DNA of 64,000 nucleotides. It comes from CAZTAK01 sp964611585. GTDB taxonomy: Bacteria; Pseudomonadota; Alphaproteobacteria; SHVP01. Every line of letters starts with the position of its first letter. The first letter of the stretch is position 1. This document shows, piece by piece, positions 24,766 through 33,373 of this stretch. Under the pieces are notes generated by a model. The model ran no database searches and was not told the DNA's origin. It was given only the letters and a program-made list of their open reading frames with translations. Where the stretch lies: positions 1 to 64,000 of the forward strand of contig CAZTAK010000004.1 in assembly GCA_964611585.1 (NCBI GenBank), given 5' to 3'. A program made the translations under genes and the position numbers.

Positions 24766-25662
24766 TTACGCCAGGTCCTCTGAAAACGCGCTGTAGAGGG
24801 CGAGAAGGGCGCTTTGCGGCTGAGCATCGGTGCGATGATGGCCGAAGGTCCAGCCGATTGACGAACAAAGATCCGTGAGGCTCCCGCGCAGCGCGCGCAG
24901 GCGCGCCGCGTAGGACCCGCGTAAGGTTTCGGCCCGGCTGGCGATGTACTCGCCTTCGCCTTCGAGGCCCTCGAAACGTATCCGCCCGCGGAACGGCAGT
25001 TCCTCTTCCGCCGGATCGAGAACCTGCAGGAGATGCCCGCGCACGCCCTGGGCGGCGTAATGGCGGATCGCGTGCTCGGTCTCCGCGAAGGGCGCAAGAA
25101 AATCGCTCAGCAGCACCAGTTGTCCGTAGCGCGGCAAACGGACCAGCGGGATCGCCTCGCCGCCGCGGTCGTCCTCGCGGATCAGCGAAAGGGTAATGCG
25201 GTCGAGCGCGGTGCGGCCGGCGCGCGCGATCCGGTTTTGGCCCAGAAGGGCGATATGTTCGCCGCCCCGCACCAGCAACGAAGCCGCCGCGAGCAGCAAC
25301 AACGAAGCGCGCTCGTGCTTGGTTTCTTCGGCAAGCCGCGAGCGGTAGACCATCGATGGCGACAGGTCGCGCCACAGCCAGACACTTTGCGCCGCCTCCC
25401 ACTCGTTTTCCCGCACGAACACGCGCTCGGTCTTGGCCGACTGGCGCCAGTCGATGCGGTTGGCGGGATCACCCGTCACATAGCGCCGGAATTGCCAGAA
25501 GGTTTCACCGGTGCCGACCCGGCGGCGGCCGTGAACACCGGGCGCAACGGTGGCGGCGACGCGCTCGGCGGCGATCAGCAGCGGCGGCAGCGCGGCGGCG
25601 GCCTGTTCGGCACGGTGGCGCGCCAACCCGGCGGCATGGCCGGTGTCGTCGGTGAGGCTCAT
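24766..25662 (-). CDS. DUF58 (vWA-like) protein
   Basis: A 298-residue DUF58 protein. Hallmarks: PGVHGRRRVGTGETFWQFRR followed by YVTGDPANRIDWRQSAKTE (the G-D-x-x-R-x-I-D-W-x-x-S/A motif), then FVRENEWEAAQSVWLWRDLS where the MIDAS-like D-x-S lies. A strand LVLLSDFLAPF follows. DUF58 proteins are partners of MoxR ATPases, probably presenting a vWA-type metal site to client proteins. It lies 37 bp downstream of moxR and 45 bp before the DUF4159 gene, consistent with one operon. Confidence 0.9.
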   Translation of the reverse strand: MSLTDDTGHAAGLARHRAEQAAAALPPLLIAAERVAATVAPGVHGRRRVGTGETFWQFRRYVTGDPANRIDWRQSAKTERVFVRENEWEAAQSVWLWRDLSPSMVYRSRLAEETKHERASLLLLAAASLLVRGGEHIALLGQNRIARAGRTALDRITLSLIREDDRGGEAIPLVRLPRYGQLVLLSDFLAPFAETEHAIRHYAAQGVRGHLLQVLDPAEEELPFRGRIRFEGLEGEGEYIASRAETLRGSYAARLRALRGSLTDLCSSIGWTFGHHRTDAQPQSALLALYSAFSEDLA

Positions 25663-25699
25663 GGGCGGCGCCGGCGTATTTCAGGCCTCGCGCGTCCGG

Positions 25700-26731
25700 C
25701 TAACGGTAGGGCTCGCAAAGCAGGTCGATGATCGATTCGATGGTAACGCCGTCGGCGCGGGCGGCAAAGCCGAGCGCCATGCGATGGCGCAGCGTCGGCG
25801 CGGCCAGCGCCACCACATCCTCGACCGACGGCGACAAACGCCCGTCGAACAGCGCCCGCACCCGGACCGCCAGCATCAGCGCCTGGCTCGCGCGCGGCCC
25901 CGGGCCCCAGGCGACGGCGTTCTTGACCGCATCGATCGTGCTCGATTCCGGGCGGCCCGCGCGGACCAACCCGAGGATCGCCTCGACCACGCTTTCCCCG
26001 ACGGGCACGCGCCGGACCAGACGCTGCGCCGCCAGCAACTCGTCCGCCGTCAGCACCGCTTTGGCGGTTTGGCTCTCCGCGCCGGTCGTCGCCATCAGCA
26101 TCTGCCGCTCCGCCGCGATGTCGGGGTAACCGACATCGATCTGCATCAGAAAACGGTCGAGCTGCGCCTCGGGCAACGGGTAGGTGCCTTCCTGTTCGAT
26201 CGGGTTCTGGGTTGCCAGCACATGGAACGGGTTCGGCAGCGCGTGCCCGTGCCCGCCGACCGAGACATGTTTCTCCTGCATCGCCTGCAACAGAGCCGAC
26301 TGGGTGCGCGGGCTGGCGCGGTTGATTTCGTCGGCCATAAGAAGCTGGCAGAACACGGGCCCCGGAATGAACCGGAACGACCGGGCGCCGGCATCCGATT
26401 CCTCCAGTACCTCGGACCCGATGATGTCGGCCGGCATCAGGTCGGGGGTGAACTGGACGCGCTTTTCCGAAAGCCCCAGCACCGTCGAGAGCGTTTCCAC
26501 CAGCAGCGTCTTGGCGAGCCCCGGCACGCCGATCAGCAGCGCATGCCCGCCCGATAACAGCGTAATCAGGGTGTGATCGATGACTTCGTGCTGGCCGAAT
26601 ATCACCGCTCCGACGCCTTCGCGGACGGCGGCCATCTTTTCGACCAGAGCCTCGACCTCGGTAATGCCGGCCTCGGCGGCGCCGGGTTCGGGGGCGGCGC
26701 TGGCGGTGGCGGTCGGCTCGGTTATACTCAC
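25700..26731 (-). CDS. MoxR-family AAA+ ATPase
   Basis: A 343-residue MoxR ATPase. Walker A is GVPGLAKT, preceded by GGHALLI; FTPDLMPADIIGSEVLEE is the MoxR-specific segment; Walker B is LLMADEINRA; sensor 1 is VLATQNPIEQEGTYPLPEAQ with the arginine-bearing LDRFLM. It should use ATP to remodel a client together with the DUF58/DUF4159 proteins encoded downstream. GTG 26731 with GGGAGA upstream was chosen over an ATG eight codons further out. It is divergent from the DUF1285-like gene, so the ~100-bp interval should contain both promoters. Confidence 0.93.
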   Translation of the reverse strand: MSITEPTATASAAPEPGAAEAGITEVEALVEKMAAVREGVGAVIFGQHEVIDHTLITLLSGGHALLIGVPGLAKTLLVETLSTVLGLSEKRVQFTPDLMPADIIGSEVLEESDAGARSFRFIPGPVFCQLLMADEINRASPRTQSALLQAMQEKHVSVGGHGHALPNPFHVLATQNPIEQEGTYPLPEAQLDRFLMQIDVGYPDIAAERQMLMATTGAESQTAKAVLTADELLAAQRLVRRVPVGESVVEAILGLVRAGRPESSTIDAVKNAVAWGPGPRASQALMLAVRVRALFDGRLSPSVEDVVALAAPTLRHRMALGFAARADGVTIESIIDLLCEPYR

Positions 26732-26834
26732 GCGGATTCTCCCGGGGATTGGCACCAGCGGTTCCGGTGCTCGGTCGATTCGCTAGCGGTCGTTACGACG
26801 CCGGATGCGACCGCCGCCGCAGGACACACGGGCC

Positions 26835-27440
26835 ATGACCACAGAAATGCACAATACCGGTAGCGGGATCGAGACGTCTCCGGACACCGATTCAGCGGCA
26901 CCGGCAGCGACCCGTGCCGCACCCGGCGAGACGGCACTTGACCGGCTGGCCCCGGTCTGCGGCGATCTCGAAATGCGCATCGCGCGCGACGGCACTTGGT
27001 TTTATCACGGCTCCCCGATTGGCCGCAAACGGCTGGTCAGGCTGTTCGCAACGGTATTGAAGCGCGAACCGGACGGCCAATATTATCTTGAGACCCCGGT
27101 CGAAAAGGGACGGATCGAGGTCGAGGATGCGCCGTTCGTCGCCGTCGCCGTGACTGTCTCGGGCGAGGGGTCCGATGCCAGCCTCCGCTTCCGAACCAAT
27201 CTCGACGACGAAATCACCGCCGGGCCGGATTGCCCGATCCGGGTCGATCACGATCCTTTGACCGGCGAACCCTCGCCCTACGTGATGGTGCGGGACGGGC
27301 TCGAGGCGCTGATCGCGCGCGCCGTCTATTACGAACTGGTGTCGATCGGCGGCGAACACGCGGTCGAGGGCGAAACCCTGTTCGGGGTGTGGAGCGAAGG
27401 TGTGTTCTTTTCCCTCGGTCCCGCGCCCGAAACGGAATGA
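26835..27440 (+). CDS. DUF1285-like protein
   Basis: A 201-residue cytosolic protein with a ~35-residue disordered N-terminal tail, then DLEMRIARDGTWFYHGSPIG followed by RKRLVRLFATVLKREPDGQY, which matches DUF1285 proteins (WYH/WFY-H-x-x-P-I-x-R motif). A C-terminal YVMVRDGLEALIARAVYYEL and FGVWSEGVFFSLG complete the domain. Its biochemical role is unknown; structures in this family show a small ligand-binding alpha/beta fold. The stop overlaps the ATG of the Nudix gene (ATGA), indicating translational coupling. Confidence 0.85.
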   Translation: MTTEMHNTGSGIETSPDTDSAAPAATRAAPGETALDRLAPVCGDLEMRIARDGTWFYHGSPIGRKRLVRLFATVLKREPDGQYYLETPVEKGRIEVEDAPFVAVAVTVSGEGSDASLRFRTNLDDEITAGPDCPIRVDHDPLTGEPSPYVMVRDGLEALIARAVYYELVSIGGEHAVEGETLFGVWSEGVFFSLGPAPETE

Positions 27441-28072
27441 CAATGCTGGACCGTCTGACTGAAACCACGCATGAGGACTTCCGCGACTTCGTCGCCGCGC
27501 GCCTTCACGCGCCGAACGGCACGGGCCCGCGCAGCGATTACGACCTCAATCCCGGCATGCGCGCCGACGCCCCCGAAACATTGACCGCGGCGGCGGTGCT
27601 GGTGCCGCTGGTGATGCACCCCGCCGGGGCGACGCTGCTGCTGACGCAACGCACCGATCATCTGCACGATCATGCGGGCCAGGTCAGCTTTCCCGGCGGG
27701 CGCATTGAAGGGAGCGACGCCGACGCCGTTGCCGCCGCGCTGCGCGAAACCGAGGAAGAGATCGGAATCGCGCCCGGTCATATCGACGTCATCGGGACGC
27801 TCGACGTGTACGAAACCCGCACCGGGTTTTCGATCACGCCGATTGTGGCGCTGGTGCGGCCCGGGTTCGAACTCGCCCTCGATGCGTTCGAAGTGGCCGA
27901 GGCGTTCGAGGTGCCGCTTTCGTTGGTGTTGGACCCGGCCAATCACAAGCGCCGCAGCCGGGTGTGGAAGGGGGCGGAGCGGTTCTTCTATGTGATCCCC
28001 CACCAAGACCGTTTCATCTGGGGCGCGACCGCAGGCATGATCGTCAATCTCTATCATGCGCTGGCATCCTAG
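27437..28072 (+). CDS. Nudix hydrolase, CoA pyrophosphatase type
   Basis: A 211-residue Nudix enzyme. The UPF0035/CoA-type signature LLLTQRTDHLHDHAGQVSFP precedes the Nudix box GGRIEG...ALRETEEEIGI with its metal-binding RE-x-x-EE cluster. Enzymes of this group hydrolyse CoA and related pyrophosphates. ATG 27437 overlaps the preceding stop; ATG 27443 is the alternative. The terminal TAG (28070-28072) is the first three bases of a 134-bp repeat element, so the repeat supplies the stop codon. A DUF6111-like gene and the CCA-adding enzyme follow. Confidence 0.92.
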   Translation: MTMLDRLTETTHEDFRDFVAARLHAPNGTGPRSDYDLNPGMRADAPETLTAAAVLVPLVMHPAGATLLLTQRTDHLHDHAGQVSFPGGRIEGSDADAVAAALRETEEEIGIAPGHIDVIGTLDVYETRTGFSITPIVALVRPGFELALDAFEVAEAFEVPLSLVLDPANHKRRSRVWKGAERFFYVIPHQDRFIWGATAGMIVNLYHALAS

Positions 28073-28203
28073 TCGTTCAATTCCGACATTTTGCACCGAT
28101 GGCATTGGGACCAGATGTTGAAAAGAATTGAACATAACCAAAGAGTTAGCCTAGTGGTGCGGGCTCACATTGAGGGATTGAATTGTCAGAGCCGCACCAA
28201 TAG
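28070..28203. repeat. 134-bp interspersed element, copy A
   Basis: Begins and ends with TAG and contains an internal perfect inverted repeat gttcaattc / gaattgaac. A gap-free hand alignment to copy B (58538) matches about 101 of 134 positions. Its left end supplies the stop codon of the Nudix gene and its right end is six bases from the next start. Non-coding, MITE- or BIME-like. Confidence 0.85.
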
Positions 28204-28209
28204 GGCGCC

Positions 28210-28482
28210 ATGTTCCGCAAACTGATTCAATTCCTGCCGTTCCTGCTGCCGTTCGTCGCCTGGGGGCTATACATGGTATTGGCGCGAAGCCGTGCGCGCT
28301 CGAAGCAGACCGGCCAGCCCGCCTGGCAGGACACGCCGTGGGCCTGGCTGACGATTGCCGGACTGGTGTTGTTCATTGCCGGCATGATCGGTGTTGCCCT
28401 GATGGAAGAGGGAAATACCGAGGGCACCTACATCCCGCCCCGTCTCGAGGACGGAAGAATCGTCCCGTCCGACGTGCGCTAG
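28210..28482 (+). CDS. DUF6111-like small membrane protein
   Basis: A 90-residue protein with two helices (LIQFLPFLLPFVAWGLYMVL and WLTIAGLVLFIAGMIGVAL) separated by a basic loop, and a C-terminal tail GTYIPPRLEDGRIVPSDVR that is the recognisable DUF6111-type ending. Homologues sit between Nudix and CCA-transferase genes in related bacteria. Only three bases separate it from the next gene. Function is unknown. Confidence 0.8.
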   Translation: MFRKLIQFLPFLLPFVAWGLYMVLARSRARSKQTGQPAWQDTPWAWLTIAGLVLFIAGMIGVALMEEGNTEGTYIPPRLEDGRIVPSDVR

Positions 28483-28485
28483 GCC

Positions 28486-29703
28486 ATGGAGATCTCGGCG
28501 CGCATCGACCCGCCCGCGTGGATGGGCGCGACGGAAACGGTCGCGCTGGTGCGTGCGCTCACGGCCGACGGCGCCACCGTGCGTTTCGTCGGCGGTTGCG
28601 TGCGCGACGCCGTGCTGGGCCGCGAGGCCAAGGACATCGATCTCGCCACTCCCGATCCGCCGGAAACCGTGATGGCGCTTCTGAAGCGCGCGGGGTTGCG
28701 TGCGGTGCCGACCGGCTTGGGTCACGGCACCATTACCGCGGTCGTCGAGAAGGCGCATTACGAAGTGACGACTCTGCGGCGCGACGTCTCCACCGACGGC
28801 CGCCGCGCGGTGGTGGCGTTCACCGACGACTGGGTGGCGGACGCAAGTCGCCGCGACTTTACGCTGAACGCGCTTTATGCCGACGCCGACGGCGCGGTGT
28901 CCGATCCGACCGGCGGCATCGGCGATCTCCGGACCGGCACGGTGCGTTTTGTCGGCGATCCGGCCCAGCGCATCGGCGAGGATACGCTGCGGGTTCTCCG
29001 CTATTTCCGGTTTCATGCGTGGTACGGCAAGCCGCCGGTCGATGAGGCGAGTTATGCGGCCTGCCGGGCGGCTGCCGGCGATCTCGGCAATCTTTCGGCG
29101 GAACGGGTGGCGGGCGAGGCGTTGCGCCTGCTTGCCGCTCCGGAACCGCTCGAGGCCGTGCGGCTGATGGCGGAGGCGGGCGTACTCAAAGCCGTTGCGC
29201 CCGAGGCGCGCGACCTCGATTCATTCGCGCGTCTATTGGAGCTTGAAGAGTCGATCGATCCGCTGCTGCGCCTCGGTATGCTGATCGCCGACGGCGACGG
29301 GCCGGGGCGGGCTGCGGCGCTCGCCGCGCGGCTGCGATTCTCGAACGCCGATTCGGCGCGTCTCAAGCTGATGATGGAAGCGGCGCTCACGGTTGCCGGC
29401 GGCGTCAACGAACGCGCTGCGCGCACACTCATTTATGCGTTCGGAAATGCGGCTTTCGAGGACGGGGTGCAGGTCGCGCGTGCCCGCGCGGGCGTGGGGG
29501 AGAAATTCGAACCCCTCATCGACCTGTCCCGGTCCTGGCCAGCGCCCACGTTGCCGGTGCGGGGTGCGGATGCGCGCGCGCTCGGCATCGATAAAGGCCC
29601 GCGCGTGGGCGAGGCGTTACGCGCCCTCGAGACCTGGTGGGTCGAAAACGACTTCGCGCCGACCCGCGAGGCTTGCCTCGAAAAGTTGCGCGGGCTCGTC
29701 TGA
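28486..29703 (+). CDS. cca: CCA tRNA nucleotidyltransferase / poly(A)-polymerase-type enzyme
   Basis: A 405-residue class II nucleotidyltransferase. The catalytic core is FVGGCVRDAVLGREAKDIDL (G-G-x-V-R-D and D-x-D), followed by TVVEKAHYEVTTLRRDV, RRDFTLNALYAD and the RIGEDTLRVLRYFRFHA motif. The C-terminal helical region begins at SAERVAGEALRLL. It adds or repairs the 3' CCA of tRNAs. Closely spaced with the DUF6111-like gene, so they are likely cotranscribed. The last ~90 residues are less conserved, as is normal. Confidence 0.92.
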   Translation: MEISARIDPPAWMGATETVALVRALTADGATVRFVGGCVRDAVLGREAKDIDLATPDPPETVMALLKRAGLRAVPTGLGHGTITAVVEKAHYEVTTLRRDVSTDGRRAVVAFTDDWVADASRRDFTLNALYADADGAVSDPTGGIGDLRTGTVRFVGDPAQRIGEDTLRVLRYFRFHAWYGKPPVDEASYAACRAAAGDLGNLSAERVAGEALRLLAAPEPLEAVRLMAEAGVLKAVAPEARDLDSFARLLELEESIDPLLRLGMLIADGDGPGRAAALAARLRFSNADSARLKLMMEAALTVAGGVNERAARTLIYAFGNAAFEDGVQVARARAGVGEKFEPLIDLSRSWPAPTLPVRGADARALGIDKGPRVGEALRALETWWVENDFAPTREACLEKLRGLV

Positions 29704-29705
29704 TC

Positions 29706-29722
29706 GGGGCGTCGCCCGCCCC
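29706..29722. terminator. GC hairpin between convergent genes (weak call)
   Basis: Arms ggggcg (29706-29711) and cgcccc (29717-29722) with a 5-base loop immediately after the cca stop codon, in a convergent intergenic space. No T-run, so intrinsic termination is doubtful. Confidence 0.3.
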
Positions 29723-29731
29723 GGAGCGCCG

Positions 29732-30349
29732 TTAATCCCCGACCTTTACCAGCCGGCCCTTGGCGGTACGGCGCGCTTCGCCATTGCGGAAGGCGGCGAA
29801 TTCGAGCTCCATGCCGAGCCCCGTGAGCGTCCGGTGATAGATCTGCATTTCGTAGCCGCCTTCACCGTCGATCACCAGCGAATGAACGGTGAGCGTCTGG
29901 TCCTTGATCCGCGCCCAGGCGTAACGCTGCCCCGACAACGGATCGGCCGCGTCGGCGGCGCGCCAGACGCCGGGCATCCCGCTCGGCACGAATTCGATCG
30001 CCGTCCCTTTACGCACTGGCGTCGGGTCATCGGGGTTGCCGCGCTGACGTTGCACCGTGGTCCAGTCCACCACGAAGCCCGTGCCCCGCGCCTGTATCGA
30101 CACGTCGAGGTCGCGCGAGGTGAGGCGGAAATAGAGACTGATGTTGCTTTCGGAAACGCCGGTTCCCGACCAGTGGCCGTAAAAGGCGTCGATGGCGATG
30201 TTCTGGGCGAGCGCCGGACCGGGAACGAACCACAGCACGAGGATCCCAAGCGCAAGGGCCAAGGGGCGGGCGCGTCCGGGGCGGCCCCAGAGAGCCCGCG
30301 AAAGGCGCCGGGGGGCGGCGCCGCGCGCCGCGCGAAATCCGTTGTTCAT
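29732..30349 (-). CDS. Secreted protein of unknown family (paralogue 1 of 2)
   Basis: A 205-residue exported protein with a basic N-terminus, a hydrophobic core and an ALA-QN cleavage site near residue 49. The mature part begins IDAFYGHWSGTGVSE and then SLYFRLTSRDLDVSIQARG, predicted as a beta-barrel-like or lipocalin-like domain. It shares the FYG-W-G-G opening, an R-D-(L/I)-D-V strand, and an LVI/LVF...(E/R)(M/L)QIY segment with the adjacent gene at 30388-30990, so the two are tandem duplicates. I know of no function. Convergent with cca. Confidence 0.75.
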   Translation of the reverse strand: MNNGFRAARGAAPRRLSRALWGRPGRARPLALALGILVLWFVPGPALAQNIAIDAFYGHWSGTGVSESNISLYFRLTSRDLDVSIQARGTGFVVDWTTVQRQRGNPDDPTPVRKGTAIEFVPSGMPGVWRAADAADPLSGQRYAWARIKDQTLTVHSLVIDGEGGYEMQIYHRTLTGLGMELEFAAFRNGEARRTAKGRLVKVGD

Positions 30350-30387
30350 GCCTGGTCGCCTCTCCTCGTTGCCGGTATCGGGTCCGG

Positions 30388-30990
30388 TCAACCGCTGCAC
30401 ACTGAATCGGCACCCGCGCCCGGCAACTTCGAAAGTTCGCCGCGGACGTTGCGCACCAGGATTTCGTTGTCGAGGCGGGAGAAATCGAGGCGCATCGTAT
30501 CCGCGTTTACCAGCGAGCGGTCGTAGATCTGAAGTTCGCGGTGGCCCTCTTCGTCGATGTTTTGGGTGAAGACCAGCTGGCTTTCTTCGCGCAGTTCCGC
30601 CCAGGCGCTGAATTCGCCTTCGCTGCCGCGCCGTGGCGGGGCGCGGTAGATGTCCTCGCCGGACGCCGGTTCGAACCGGATCCTTGTGACTGCGCGCTCG
30701 GCGGCCCGGCCCTCGGCGCGGCGTTCGCGCTTGAGCGTAATCCAGCACACCAGAAACCCGTCGCCCGAATCGCGGATAATGACGTCGATATCGCGCACCG
30801 CGAATTCGGGATCGATTTCGGTGGTGCCGGTCAGGATACCGGAGCCGACCCAGCGGCCGTAGAAGTCTTCCAGTTCCGCCGCACCCGCCGACATGGCCGA
30901 GAGGGTAAACAAGGCGATCAGGGTGGCCATTACGGCGCCGCCGAGCGACGCCCGTTTCTTGCCGGGGCGCAATGGTTGAACGCTGAACAT
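30388..30990 (-). CDS. Secreted protein of unknown family (paralogue 2 of 2)
   Basis: A 200-residue exported protein: signal-like VMATLIALFTLSAMSAGAAE, then ELEDFYGRWVGSGILTGTTE, FAVRDIDVIIRDSGDGFLVC, AWAELREESQLVFTQNID and RELQIYDRSLVNADTMRLDF. It aligns with the neighbouring downstream gene along its length at the positions noted there. Lies 38 bp upstream of that gene, so the two are probably cotranscribed. One unpaired Cys is present in the mature part (CWITLKRE) plus one near the C-terminus. Function is unknown. Confidence 0.75.
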   Translation of the reverse strand: MFSVQPLRPGKKRASLGGAVMATLIALFTLSAMSAGAAELEDFYGRWVGSGILTGTTEIDPEFAVRDIDVIIRDSGDGFLVCWITLKRERRAEGRAAERAVTRIRFEPASGEDIYRAPPRRGSEGEFSAWAELREESQLVFTQNIDEEGHRELQIYDRSLVNADTMRLDFSRLDNEILVRNVRGELSKLPGAGADSVCSG

Positions 30991-31067
30991 GACGCCAATG
31001 GTGCCACGAAGTCCGCCAAAAGAAAATATGCAGGGCAGGGGCCGGCAAGCGGCTGGGCGGGCCTGGC

Positions 31068-32437
31068 CTAGAGTCCTGCCAGCGCCGCGTCGATCCGCGC
31101 TCCGAGGACCGTGACCTCGGCCTCGACCGCCTCCGTCTTGGCCTCGTCGAGATGTTTCCGGGCCTCGTCCTTCTTTTTCTTCTTGATCGCCACCAGGCCG
31201 AGATCGAGCAGCGCCCAGGCGAGGAATGAAGGCGCGTCAGCGGCGCGAAAGCTGTCCGCGGCTTCGCTCAGGTGCTCGCGCGCCTTCGCGGCGGCGCGCG
31301 GGCCGGCGGTGAGGACGAAGCCGGCATTCCTGACCAGGGCGCCAAGGCTGACGTCACTCTGACCGGTCGCCAGGCGCATATAGACGTCGCCGAGCGTCAG
31401 ATGACCGAGCGCGCTGAAGTGCGGCGCCAAGGCGCGGTAGCGGTCGATAAAGGCTTCGAGTTCCTTGACGTCTTTCGAGAGTTCGCCGGTCAGGATGAGA
31501 CCTACGGGAAGGCCGGTGTCAACAATCGTCGCAAGCTGGGCGAACCCCATCTGGACGATTCGATCGCGTACGGCGCGAAGGATGGGCAGGCCCTCCTCGG
31601 GGCGCTCCAGATAGACGAAGGCCAAGCCCTTGGCGGTCTCGGCCGTTATGCGGTCGATGGGGCTGAGGCCCAGCCGGATCGATTCCTCGGCGTCTTCAGT
31701 GGCGCCCGCGAAATCGAAGCCGTACACATCGGCGAAGGCGAGACAATAAAGCCCCACGCTACGGCCGCGCGGATCGCCGGTCTCGCGGCTGTATTCGATC
31801 GCCTTGAGACCCTCGCGCCGCGCCCGCGCCGGGCGCCCGAATACCACGTCGTCGATGGAGGGGCCGATCAGCGCCTTGACCGTCACCCAGCGGTCGCCGA
31901 GCCGTCGCCCGATGTCGCAGGCGCGGGCCGAGAGTTCGCGGACCTTCGCCCGGGTCTCGGGTGTCGGCGGCTCCCAGTAGATGTGCTGCCACATCAACCC
32001 CATCGAGGCGTAGGCGTTGAGCCTTTCATCGCCGGTGTCCTCGCCGATCTTGAGGGCGCGTTCCAGCAGCGGTTTCCCCACGGCAGGGTTGGCGCTGAAA
32101 CAATGGGCGTAACCGAGTTCGAACAGAAAACGGCCGAGACGCGCCGGGTCGTCCATCCCCTCGACCAGCGGCCGGTGCTTTTCGACCAGTTCGATCAGGC
32201 CATAGAAATCGGTCTTGTAGTAAAGGACGCGGCAGACGTTGAGGAGCGAATCGACAAAAAACGTATCGTCGGCGCAGCCCGGTACGGTTTCAATCAGGTC
32301 GACGACTTGCCGGAAGCGGAGTTCGGCCTCGTCCAGCGAATAAAGCCGAAGCGCCTTTTCCCCCGCCATGCGCATGTACTGGACGGCCTTTTCGGCGCGC
32401 GGGGTCCGGCCATAATGATCGGCCAGCGTGTCGGCCA
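31068..32437 (-). pseudogene. C-terminal TPR part of the broken cyclase/ATPase gene
   Basis: About 455 residues of helical repeats (ADTLADHYGRTPRAEKAVQY, then MAGEKALRLYSLDEAELRFR) of the TPR-like C-terminal region found in adenylate-cyclase/AAA_16/TPR proteins. It continues from the ATPase segment across a 100-N gap. Homologous layouts have roughly 75-80 more residues (helical region after the ATPase) between the two flanks, so sequence is missing or deleted. Assigned as part of a pseudogene because upstream segments carry a stop and a frameshift. Confidence 0.75.
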
Positions 32438-32537
32438 NNNNNNNNNNNNNNNNNNNNNNNNNNNNNNNNNNNNNNNNNNNNNNNNNNNNNNNNNNNNNNN
32501 NNNNNNNNNNNNNNNNNNNNNNNNNNNNNNNNNNNNN
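32438..32537. other. Assembly gap (100 N)
   Basis: A placeholder gap inside the cyclase/ATPase gene. The flanks share only six bases (cggcca). Collapsing them happens to be in frame but would lack ~75-80 residues expected from the family, so missing sequence is more likely than an overlap. Confidence 0.99.
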
Positions 32538-33373
32538 CGGCCACATCGGCAGAGAAATAACGCCCGATGACCGAAGCCGCCTGAAGGAAGGCGCGCGGCT
32601 CTTCGTCGAGGCTGTCCACCCGGTCCATCAGGATGTTTTCGAGGCCGACGGGGAGTGCGCGCCTCCGGGGCATGAAAGGCAACGCCGCCGTTCTCGCGTT
32701 GCAGGACGCCGCGCTCCAGAAAGTAATTTGTGATCTCTTCGGCGAACAGCGGATTGCCTTCGGACTTTTCGACCACGAAATCGGTCAGGCCGCTGGGCAG
32801 TTTTTCGACGCCAAGGCGGTGCAGCAGCAAATCTTCGGTCGAATGGCCGGAAAGGGGCACAACGCGCAATTCGGTTGTGTGCTCGTTGCTTGCCCAGGGG
32901 GCGGCGTATTGCGGCCGGAAATTGCACAACACCATCAGCCGCCGTTCGCCCCCGATGATCCGCAGCAACAGTTCTTCGGAATTCGTGTCGATCCAGTGCA
33001 GGTCTTCCATGACCAGCAGAACCTCTGAGGACTCGCAGCGTTTGCGCAGCAGGTCGGCCAGAAGATCGCGCGTGCGAATGCCCGCGACTTCGGCATTCTC
33101 CTTGGTGAAATCCGCACCTGTGACCGGATAACCGAGAAGATTCAAAAGGTAGGGCACCCCCTCGGTGGCATCGCCACCGAGAACCTCGATGCCGCGCCGG
33201 AGCTTGTCCGCCGCCGTTTCTTGAGATTCGCGGGCGGCGATGCGAAACGAGGTCCGTACCACCTCGATGAAGGGATGAAAGGCGCCGGTATTGCCCGACT
33301 GCTGGCAGTTGCCGCGTAATACAAAGACATCTCCGGCCTCGCGGCGCTGGCAGAACTCGTGCACCAGCCGCGA
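32538..33373 (-). pseudogene. AAA_16-type ATPase part of the broken cyclase gene
   Basis: Continues in the same frame after the stop codon at 33376-33374 with SRLVHEFCQRREAGDVFVLR, then VLLVMEDLHWIDTNSEELLL (Walker B, EDLHW), LRVVPLSGHSTEDLLLHRLG and EEITNYFLERGVLQ. Near 32650-32690 the reading frame shifts (one extra base or two missing): VAFHAPEA continues in another frame as LPVGLENILMDRVDSLDEEP. GTG 33364 could restart translation but would give a protein without Walker A. With the nonsense codon and the shift, this segment is probably not functional. Confidence 0.75.
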
